Shown here in pieces: positions 42,344 to 51,500 of a DNA stretch of 64,000 bases; within the stretch, counting starts at the first letter, position 1; each line of letters starts with the position of its first letter. Source of the DNA: Taxillus chinensis. Taxonomy: Eukaryota; Streptophyta; Magnoliopsida; Santalales; Loranthaceae. Below the pieces are notes generated by a model. That model was not told where the DNA came from, made no database searches, and saw only the letters and a program-made list of their open reading frames with translations. The position numbers and the translations under genes were made by a program. The DNA lies in the NCBI GenBank assembly GCA_023512835.1, contig CM042085.1:38890324-38954323 (forward strand). Direction: 5' to 3'.

Positions 42344-44615
42344 TACTACAAGAAAACAGGCCTTTTGTAAGATAAAATGTGTTATTGACAAATATCGTAA
42401 AACTTTTTGGGTGTGTTAAGTCTGTTTGGCTTATGAAAAATCTCTCATATTTCAGTAACACTTTTTTATATGTTATGATTGTCTGTTACGGTAGATCATA
42501 CAGTAATACATATTATTGTCTTATGAACATTATTTACAATAATATGATATCTATCGATCGTACAGTAAATCATATAGTAATACAATATTTAAGGGTATTA
42601 AACGGGCCAGAGGCCCGAAGGCCGTGTGGATTGGCTTGCAATATGGACCAAGCCAGACTTCATATTCCTAGTTTGTTTAACAATGGGTCTATACGGTTTC
42701 GAGCCCGCAGACCACGGTTTAAATGGACTTAGCCCGCACGGATACGGGCCATATCCTGCAAGCTATAACCTTATATAGGTCCAGCCCAGAGTCCACACTC
42801 ATCCCAGTCCACTAGGCCCCCACTTCACTCAACCCACCGAGCTCCCTTGCCACCCAGCCAATGCCAAGCCCAACATATCCCCCCCCCCCCAAATCCGGTG
42901 CTATATATGCTAAAAAACATTAAAATGTTATCAGTGCTGCTAGAATCTCATAATAACATCCAACTATTAGGCTATATGTTACTTATTAAATATATTTGTG
43001 TAATTAGTATATGTAATAATAATAAGGGCCTAGTCTGCGGGCCAACTCGGCCCACACACAGGCTAGGCCGAGCAAGAGATTTTTGGCCCATTTAAAAGCG
43101 GGCCTAAATAGGCCTAACCTGTTTAGGCCTAGGCCTGAACAGACTGGGCCCGGCCCAGCCCAACCATTTAAGACCCCTAATAATATTTGTTTTAGACTTA
43201 GTGTAACACTATTTATATAATACGTTTATTTGTTACAGTTATGTGTTGTAAAAGATCATTCAGTATGACATTTTTTATCTTACAAAAAGTAAAGAACATA
43301 TCATAAGCTAAGCAGGCCAAACATACAAAAAAAAACTTATTATAGATTACACAAAAACATTTATTTTACCTTAAAAAACTATAGAACAAAGTCTTCTTAA
43401 ATGTTTACAATCATTGATTACACTTTATAACTATATATACATTACAAAAACAATAAATATTCAAAAATACCAAACTACCCAAATTGCAAGCTTTCATATT
43501 CAATGTGAAATACACTTTTTTATGAGTTAAAAAAACTAATAACAATAACAACAGTCATATATATTAAAAATCCACTTGTATGTTGACTCCAATCAAAGTC
43601 ATTACAATCGTGTGACTTGGCAGGACTCTATGGTGCCCCAACAGTTGCACCTCCGACTTTTGTTGGTTCTCTTTCTTCTTCGACTTGCTCTGTTTTGTCT
43701 CCTACTTGCATATGTGAAGGTAAAAACTAAATCATACAGGTCGAAAGATTGAGAACATTTGTGTGAGATTTTGCTTTGGAAAGCATTTAACTTTCAACTA
43801 AAATCATACCGAAGTTGTCAACTATTAACGGAACCCATTTAGAACCTACGTCAAACTGTCTTTGAGTATGCTTAAAATGTTTTCCCATAAGTGAGAAAAT
43901 CAACCAAAACAAAATACATAACCCATTTTGGGGGCACGCTACTGTTGCGTCTCTCTCATCATTTGTCATGCAGGTAGGCTCGTGATCTTTATTAGCATCA
44001 TGTCTAGTAGTAGGAGCTGCTTTCTTCAACTGCTCTATAATCTGTTGTTAGTGGAAGTAATTTGCAAATGCAATATTACATTATATTATAAACAAATTCA
44101 AGCATGGTAGCTCATAAAATTGTTCAAATTAGTTTCATATTTCGTGATTTCCCATTTCTTTCTTCCCGTGAGAAATAAGCGAAGAAGTCAATTTTTCTTT
44201 GAAGAGAAAAGAAGCCTGGACGATCCAAGATATGTACAAACAACATAACCTCACCTTTTGAACGACTTCTTAAAGCATCATCAAGCCTAGAATAAGACAC
44301 TCTCGTGCCAAGACAAGAAGCTGGATTATAATATAGCAATGACTTTAAAATGGTTAACATTAAGGGATCATAATATCACTGAATCGTATAAAACAAATGA
44401 ATTTTTTTTAGCAATGATCACTTTCCTGAATGCAACAAGACTACTGGCACAAACAGGCCAAGATTTGTGAGGTTGAATCAAATTTCAAGTTTATTTATAT
44501 ATATAAAACTAGTGGCGCATAAATCACCTGTTGCACTATCTTGGTGAACTCAGCATACAATGCCTTCTGTTCAGGCTCGTCAAATATCTTATCGAAAATG
44601 ATTTCCTGAAGAGAG
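42344..44615. mobile_element. CACTA-like DNA with inverted sub-terminal arms
   Basis: The DUF863 homology breaks at TACTACAAGAAAACAGGCC, one base from a plant CACTA terminus (CACTACAAGAAAA). An inverted repeat follows: about 42,366-42,470 pairs with 43,255-43,340 (TTTTGTAAGATAAAAxxTG, then TGTTTGGCxxxCTTATGA-like). Fragments on the minus strand at 43,640-43,710, 43,800-44,030, 44,130-44,360 and 44,530-44,610 (…FDEPEQKALYAEFTKIVQQ) may be exons of a transposon gene but are not recognised. The right end is not identified; the limit given is where gypsy sequence begins. Confidence 0.3.
42590..43179. mobile_element. hAT-type MITE
   Basis: 590 bp bounded by imperfect terminal inverted repeats (TAAGGGTATTAAACGGGCC left; the right end reversed reads TAGGGGTCTTAAATGG, then GGGCTGGGCC). 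Flanks ACAATATT (42,582-42,589) and ATAATATT (43,180-43,187) match at 7 of 8 bases, the 8-bp duplication of hAT elements. The interior is rich in GGCCCG/CGGGCC motifs and has no ORF. It contains a run of 12 C at about 42,880-42,891. It sits between the arms of the larger inverted repeat. Confidence 0.7.
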
Positions 44616-44855
44616 ACTGATAAGGGATCACCTACACCTCAAGTTCCTGCATTTGAAGGTCCTATCACTAGGGCAAGGGTTAAGGAGAACCAACAAGAAT
44701 TGGACAAAGTAATGACCTTCTTTTTGTCCAAGGAGCCTTCTATGTTACCAGCCTTCTCCGAGCCATCTATCAACGATCTTCCCATTAAGTCTATGGTAAT
44801 CATTACAGCTCGTGAAAACCCTAGAAGTGAAGACAAGACCCCATTAAGTGATTGA
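44616..44855 (+). pseudogene. Gypsy polyprotein C-terminal fragment
   Basis: One frame reads PQVPAFEGPITRARVKENQQELD... to a stop at 44,853. The GPITRARxK motif is the usual end of a plant gypsy polyprotein. A TGTTAGGATCGGG LTR-like start lies 59 bp further on, at 44,914, so this is the truncated 3' end of a plus-strand gypsy element. Confidence 0.5.
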
Positions 44856-45718
44856 ACGCATTGCTATCTATTTTTAAGACAATTTCTTTATTTTGATTTT
44901 TACTATTTCTTTTTGTTAGGATCGGGCCAAGGCGCAAACCCACCCACATGTCACAATATTGTCTGTTTTGGGCTCGCCACATCGGCCCTCACGAATTTAA
45001 AATGTGTTATGACATTTTGGGCCTGTCTCACCATATAAGCTACTTGACTTCTCCTTTTTCATCCGATGTGGGACTGTTGAGGACCTTGATTAGGATCCAA
45101 TAACAATCTAGAGAAGGATAACCGAATACCCAAACTCTAGCCCAAGCAATTTAAGTAATTAACTGAAAAAGCCGAAAATAAGTATAAACATCTGATATGA
45201 GAGTTTATAATTGTCAATAGTCAATAATCTGAATACATAAATTGTCATAGACAAGGCCTATTTATAGGCAAACGACTATCTAAGAATTGGAAACTTAATA
45301 TAATTAGGAAACTAAAGTAAAATACCAAAATACCCTAATACGAATTAAATAAAAGAAAGTAATAAAAAGGAAATACTTCTAATACGATAAGGAAAGTAAA
45401 TATAAGAAGAATCCCAACAATAGTAGATGTCTTATGCAACACGACACGTGCACGTGATGCACGTCACAGGTAGTTCTCATCATTTCCCCTCCCTTCAAAG
45501 ACACCCTTGTCCTCAGAGGAAAGTTTTGGATCATGCTCCCTTAACTTGAAAAAGTTACTCCAAGAAGCTTCACGCCAGTATCCATCAACTACCACCGCGA
45601 AACACTGAGCACCACAAGGTTGCTTGCCTTTTTTAACATTGCACTGGTGTTCCTCCTTAAGCGGTAAAGCTGTCCAAGTTCTTTTTCTTGCATCCAACTT
45701 GAAATCCATTGTCATGGC

Positions 45719-46171
45719 TCAATAATCAGTAATGACCTTGCCAATACTTTTCAACCAAGTAGTACCCAAAACCACATCAACTCCCACCATGGGTACCACA
45801 TGTAGGTTAGCAATGATCTTGACTCCTTGGGCATTGAGCTTCACATCCCATACTACCTCCGCACATTGTAACTTTTCTCCACTGGACACTCGCACAATAA
45901 AAGGCTGTAAGGTAAAAACTTGTAGTCCAACCTTCTTTATGATATCAGTGTTAATGAAATTGTGGGTAGAACCAGAATCTACAAGCAACGAAACTTCATG
46001 AGTTCCAATCCACGCCATGAGCTTCATAGTAGCTGGTTTTGATCCCCCTGTCATGGCATCAAGAGATAAATCAGCGTCATAAGTATCTTCTTCAACTTCA
46101 GCCATCCTCAATTCACCTCCATCACTGATGTTGTCTTCATCGATTGAACTAGAAACGTCAATCATAAACAC
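45719..46171 (-). pseudogene. Protease of the reduced gypsy element
   Basis: LLVDSGSTHNFI (active-site DSG) and VDVVLGTTWLKSIG are the retropepsin hallmarks of plant gypsy elements. The frame ends at 45,719. The next frame (45,715-45,464) begins TMDFKLDARKRTW, the normal continuation toward RT, but after some 40 codons it shifts to LSSEDKGVFEGRG, the last residues of a full pol, marking the deletion joint between roughly 45,650 and 45,560. Confidence 0.75.
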
Positions 46172-46189
46172 TTTCCCAATGTGACAATG

Positions 46190-47318
46190 ATGACCCTTGT
46201 CCCACTTCTCGCCGCATTTGAAGCAGAGGCCTTTCTTAGCTCTCTCATTAACCTCTTCATATGAAAGTATTCAACTTTTCTTGTCGTCCCTCTTGAATCC
46301 ACCTTCATTGGGCAATTTTGCTACTTGAGAGTCTTCCACAAGTTCTGCTTTGACACTAGTGTCTCCGGAATCCTCCTTAGCAAGCTTCTTGTCGCTATAG
46401 TAACTCTCCTCCAAGACTTCTGCCATTCTCATAGCTTCAGTTAGCCGTTGAGGTTGCTTCAGCTTCAGTTCTCATGCTATCTATGGCTTTAGCCCTTCAA
46501 TAAAGGTACCCAACAAAGACTCTTCGGACCAACCATGAACAAGAATTTGGAGTCATTGAAACTCCTCTAGATAGTCAGCAACCTTGCCGTTTTGCTTGAG
46601 TTTGGCCAGTTGCCCATGATGATTGACAACTGGAGAGGGTCCCCATTGGATTAGGAACTCTCGCTCGAATGCTGACCATCACAACCGTCGTCCATCTTGT
46701 CCAACGCCACCAGCTGTTGGCCTTCACATCCAAATACATGCAGGCCACTGCAACTCGGTCGTCTCTGGATACCTCGAAAACTTGGAAATAGTGAGCTGCT
46801 TTATCCAGCCACTCATATGGATCGCCTCCCTTAAAGTGCGGGAACTCGATCTTTGGTTTCCTTGGACCCCAATCACGGCGTCTATCACCATCAAAATCGT
46901 CAGCGCCATGCCTCTGTCCTCTTCGGTGTTCATAGACCGGTCTCTGTCCATGGTCTGTTCTGTTAGACATCCCATCAAATTCATAGCCGTCTACATTCTC
47001 TCCACTGACTGGATCATCTCGCAACCACTGCTCAACAACCATCGGACCTCGCTCCACACGCCCACCACGCCTAAGTTGGCCATGGTAAGGGTTGTATGCA
47101 GCATCTGATGAATCATCAGCCTCCTTTGCAAATCGTCGTGATTAACGATCGTCTCCATGAGTTCGCCTTCCTCCGACTAGTTCCTTGCCCTTGCTGGCAG
47201 TGAGAAGACGGTTAATATTCTGGTTGGTTATATCTTGAGAACGAGCCATCTCCGCCATTGCCGTCGAAAGTTCTGTAACAGAATGCTCTAGGGCTTCGAA
47301 CCATTGTTTGTTCGTCAT
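46190..47318 (-). pseudogene. Gag of the reduced gypsy element
   Basis: The likely start is the ATG at 47,318 (MTNKQWFEALEHSVTEL...). The capsid core is in a second frame, 47,057-46,575: KIEFPHFKGGDPYEWLDKA, AVACMYLDVKANSWW. A zinc knuckle CFKCGEKWDKGHHC lies at about 46,230-46,190. Stops at 47,142 and about 46,575 break it. The sequence style suggests a chromovirus, although no chromodomain-bearing integrase remains. Confidence 0.75.
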
Positions 47319-48250
47319 TGTTGATGAAGAACGCGAGATAAAATCGAGAAATCTTAGTGAGGACCTCTCAATAAAAGCACCAAATTGTTGAGGACCTTGA
47401 TTAGGATTCAACAACAATCTAAAGAAGGATAACCGAATACCCAAACTTTAGCCCAAGCAATTCAAGTAATTAACTGAAAAAGCCGAAAATAAGTATAAAC
47501 ATCTGATATGAGAGTTTATAATTGCCAATAGCCAATAATCTGAATACATAAATTGTCATACACAAGGCCTATTTATAGGCAAACAACTATCTAGGAATTG
47601 GAAATTTAATACAATTAGGAAACTAAAGTAAAATACCAAAATACCCTAATACGAATTAAATAAAAGAAAGTAATAAAAAGAAAATACTTCTAATACGATA
47701 AGGAAAGTAAATATAAGATGAATCCCAGCAATATTAGATGTCTTACGTAACACGACACGTGCACGTGACGCACGTCACAGGCAGTTCTCATCAGGGATAC
47801 AATTTCCAACACTTTTATGAGAAAAGTGAGGCCTATAAAAAGCCCTCCTTAGCATGTATTGAGGAGCATACATTTTTTTATGAATTGAGAATTGTTTTTC
47901 CTTTCTATCAATAGAAAGCTTTCGAGAGGAGACTGTATTGTTGATTGATCTTGCTTAATTTTCTTGAATGTGTCAATCTCTATGTTTTCAAGCCTCCATA
48001 AGCCTTCTCCTTGTGCTTGGCTGCCATGTCCAATGTATAAGGTTGTAATTGGTGGAGTCTCTTCATCAGTTGGTTCAGTTCTTGATTCATAGAACAAGGG
48101 TTGTTCCATTGTTTGATTTGGTTCTACTTTTTATCCCTTTTGTTTCTGTTTATTTTTCAGAGCTAACCTCTGTTGTCTTCTTGTTTGAGTCGTATCGAGG
48201 TTTGGTGTTTAGATCAAAAGTTTATGTGGCTCAATCCCACATCAGAGACT

Positions 48251-49852
48251 AGCATTTTCTCCAGCAAGTCAAGCACTGCCTGGTTGGCGAAGATGAAAAC
48301 TGGCAGCGCCTACGACCAGAATAAATTTTAAAGAAGACATTAATAAATTGTGAGTTTATTATTTCATGGCGGTGTAATTTGTAAAACATTTGTAGATCGT
48401 GTTTCCAGCATGCACTGCTGCAATGGTAGACCAACACATAATGTGGTTAATCATTTCTAAATGCTAAACCAGAGATGGAACTATTTTTTATTTGGAGAAT
48501 TGTAATTCTACCTTCAATGTGCAGCGCAAAACAGCACGCGGTGGTGCCAGGGATGTTTCAACATTGAGTCACCCCCAACCCCAACTAAATCTGATCGCAG
48601 CAAATCAGCCCCAAAATGGTATTTCTAGATAAAACATTTTGAGAAGAAGCAGCACCTTTTTTGAAACAATATAAAATAGTCTCTGAGCTAGCTTGCCAGA
48701 ACACCAAAACAATATTCCATCTAAAGGTACAGTTACTTTAACTTCGTATCTGCCATAGGGAAGTTCTCTTCTTTTAATTCAAGATAACATAAGAATGCAG
48801 AAATCATACCTGCAACTAGTTCTGTCCTTCACACCATGCTTTCTATGTTTTTTCCTCTCGGTTTATCAAGCCCAAAAGACATGATGTTTCTTGACAGCGT
48901 GTATTTAACACAAATCATAGCTGCAGCTACTTCTTTAGATTTTCTTTCACCTTTATCTTCTGTTTTTCCTGCAGAAGTATAAAATTTTGAATTAGAAAAC
49001 TAAGAGGAGATATATTAACTCTTGATCAATCAAAATACCGACAACTCATAAAATGCACAAGCTCAATACAGTCTTCTTTAAATTTAAGTATTCAAATCGC
49101 TATGGAAATACGATACATTATGTAAGCTTTCAATTACATATATTTATTGATGCAGAGTTCAACCTAATGAGTAATTACATATATAATTGTTTCCAACTCA
49201 AAGAGACATGTTTTTATACCATTGTGCAACATAAATGCAATTAATACATGACTAGATGACGGCAGGCCCAGCTCTTAAAGAGCTAAATTACCTTATGTAA
49301 ATAAATAAATAAATAAACAGTAGGACGTACAAATTATAAAATTTTAAAATAGAGGCTTCTGCACTGCAAACTGACAATAGAGCAATGGGAACTGAGGAAA
49401 TGACCATCACAGTGTGGGGAAGGAGGGCAAGGCTACTGGCACGAAAGAGATGCGCAGTTGCTAATTCTCCTTTATCTTTAAAATAATTGCGGTGGCTTCC
49501 AAATGGTCATTTGAGAATTTCGTTTAATTATGTAGGAGTTATGTCATTTCCAAAATTCCCGGAGTGTAATATAAATCAAGGGATGATCATGGGTATAAAC
49601 TCTAAAGGACCATTAAATGTTTCGAATTTAATATTTTTAGACGTGTAGTTCTCCTTCATGGATCAGAAAATACCTATTGTTATATTTTAAGGAAGCTACC
49701 CACCGAAAAGAAAAAAAAAAAAAAAGAGTATTTGTCATCCTTCGTTATTTAAAAGATGGCCTATTTATCACTCATCCATTCGGACCCCTCTCTTGTGCAG
49801 GGAAGGCACAACATACAGATGACACGAAGCAAGGTGTAAAGAACTGTATTGT
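48251..49852. other. Intergenic region with one exon-like fragment
   Basis: 1.6 kb with no complete gene. On the minus strand near 48,972-48,838, after a CTGCAG acceptor-like site, a frame reads ...KSKEVAAAMICVKYTLSRN and IMSFGLDKPRGKNIESMV before a stop, which looks like a terminal exon of an unrecognised gene. An (AAAT)n microsatellite is at 49,300-49,317. Confidence 0.35.
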
Positions 49853-51255
49853 TCATTTCTCCGTCCACATCTTAAGGAGTTCAATTAGGCCCTTGTTAGA
49901 GCTGCCATTGTATCCAGCTGCTGCCCGAGCCTCTTCCCTTACCTTCAGTGCTTTCTCCCTCAACAACTTGTTTCCCATAACCTCCCTAATCCTCTCACTG
50001 ATTTCCTCTCTTTTCACCACCACCTCCCCTCCACCCCACCCCCATCTCTGTGCCCACAGCCCTAGCCCACTGCTCTCCACCACGTGAGCATTCATTTTCT
50101 GGTCTCCATGATGTGGCCATGCCAGCATTGGCACTCCATACCATGCAGCTTCAATCACAGAGTTCCATCCACAATGGCTGAGAAACCCACCTACAGCAGG
50201 GTGTCCCAAAACCTCCTCCTGGTTGACCCAACTCTTCACTACCAAGCCTTTTTCCTTGGCTTTCTCCATGATTTTATGCCCAACGACCTCACTCAACTCT
50301 GCTTTATCATCGCAGTCCACTATCTTGTCCTTCACCACCCACAAAAAAGGACAGCCACTCCTCACTAGACCTTCACCCATTTCCTTAATTTGCTCTCTTG
50401 ACGTAGCAGTCCGGCTTCCAAAGCTAACATACATTACTGAGCCAGCTGGTTGATGGTCAAGCCACGGCATCACCGTACACCCTTTAAATTAAATGGAGCA
50501 AATGGTCCAAGAGGAATCACCACAGGTAGACTGTCTACTACTTTGCTGCTGTTGAGAACAGCAAGTGAATCTTGCTCAAAGCTCTCAAATGTGTTGACAA
50601 GAATTCCATTTGATTCTAGCATGCTCCTCCCATTCTCTATGGTCATGGTTTTGAAGAGATTGTCTGACTCGAGCAGCAGCGGTGGAGGAACCCATGACCT
50701 GGGTACTGGTTGCAGGCCAGGAATACTAATGGTATCACTCATCTCATTGATTTCATCAGCAGCATTTGGGATGGAGAGCGTGTGGAAGGAGACAAAGAGT
50801 GTCAACATTTTGGAAGAGGACGTGAAGAGAATGTAGTTTGGGAGACCAAGGGATTTGGTAATGGGGATCACTGAGGTGGCCAATGTCATGTCTGTGATGA
50901 AGGCGGAAAGAGTTTTAGACATGGAAGAAAGCAAAGTGGGGAGTAAGACCTGTGAGGAACGACGAATGAGATCATACTGGAGATGGATAGGGTCATCTGA
51001 ATTGGCAGGACTGTCATCAGATGAGAGGTGAAGTGTCATTGGATAGATCTGAGGGCAGGCAGAGAAAAACTGGGATAATGCTTGTGATTCAGGATTCAAG
51101 ACAGTTGGTTGGGCAGTGATGAATGTGACTGACAGACCGCGAGAGACAAGAGAAGTAGCCAGGCGTAGGAAGGGAGTTAGATGACCCATTCCAGAGCCTG
51201 GGAAGAGAGCCACATGAGGAGCTGGTTCCAGGCCAGCGGAATGAGACTTCGACAT
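49853..51255 (-). pseudogene. UGT708-like UDP-glycosyltransferase, one frameshift
   Basis: GT1-family enzyme, related to the UGT708 group that includes flavonoid C-glucosyltransferases. It transfers sugar from UDP-glucose to a small acceptor in the cytosol. The first frame (51,255-50,470, 261 codons) has the catalytic His25 in GSGMGHLTPFLRLA and the partner Asp near residue 122 (FITDMTLATSV). The second (50,471-49,853) starts ...[18 protein letters not shown] and carries the donor-binding PSPG box from [16 protein letters not shown], through HCGWNS, to the final GDQ; Gln at the end favours UDP-glucose. Together they make about 466 residues, the normal full length, with no intron, as usual for this group. 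The frames meet at 50,470-50,473 with a one-base slip. This is a recent pseudogene, or an assembly error in an otherwise intact gene. Confidence 0.8.
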
Positions 51256-51500
51256 GTTTGGGGATTTTGAGTAATGTGGAATGTTTTGGTTGATTGCAGT
51301 GGCTAAACAGGCATCTTTTATATATATAACAGCAGCCCTTAGCTTGGAAATTCAAAAGTGGAACCTAACAGCCACTTCTGAAAGGAAGATGGTTTGTGTG
51401 TGTGTGTATATATATATATACATATATAAAACAGCGGCCCTTCGCTTGGAAATTCAAAGGTGGCACCTAACAGCCACTTCCGAAAGGAAGATGTTTTGTC
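51256..51500 (-). promoter_or_regulatory. Duplicated core promoter of the glycosyltransferase
   Basis: About 75-80 bp occur twice in tandem (51,318-51,394 and 51,419-51,498): TTTTATATATATAACAGC then CCCTTAGCTTGGAAATTCAA and GCCACTTCTGAAAGGAAGAT, with few changes. Read on the minus strand, each copy contains a TATA box; the proximal one lies about 65-75 bp before the ATG. A (TG)n(TA)n microsatellite separates them. Confidence 0.65.

Larger units (their letters stand above)
45075..47793 (-). mobile_element. Gypsy element reduced to gag and protease
   Basis: Two 408-bp LTRs (minus-strand 5' LTR at 47,386-47,793; 3' LTR at 45,075-45,482), both TGATGAGAAC...CAACA on the minus strand. Flanks GGGAC (45,070-45,074) and GGGAT (47,794-47,798) match at 4 of 5 bases. 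A primer site (TTTGGTGCTTTTATTGAGAG on the minus strand) adjoins the 5' LTR, and a polypurine tract (GAAGGGAGGGGAAA, minus, 45,483-45,496) adjoins the 3' LTR. The interior codes for gag and protease only; RT, RNase H and integrase are deleted, with the polyprotein tail joined to the protease end. It is a non-autonomous deletion derivative. Confidence 0.88.
44914..48250 (+). mobile_element. LTR-like sequence split by a younger gypsy element
   Basis: 44,914-45,074 (TGTTAGGATCGGGCC... to GATGTGGGAC) and 47,794 onward (ACAATTTCCAACAC, TATA box CTATAAAAAGCC near 47,833, then a U/R-like leader) read as one LTR once the 2.7-kb insertion is removed. It follows the gypsy fragment at 44,616. The right end is not defined; sequence resembling it stops somewhere before about 48,250. 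Confidence 0.4.

Noticed and set aside
43787..44360. Small minus-strand frames as host genes
   Set aside because: Short, without recognisable family, between transposon borders; kept only as possible exons of CACTA-like DNA.
47794..48250. Cassandra-type TRIM with 5S rRNA promoter
   Set aside because: No 5S internal control sequence is present.
49853..51255. Two separate glycosyltransferase genes
   Set aside because: The halves are complementary N- and C-terminal domains that meet within four bases; one gene with a frameshift.
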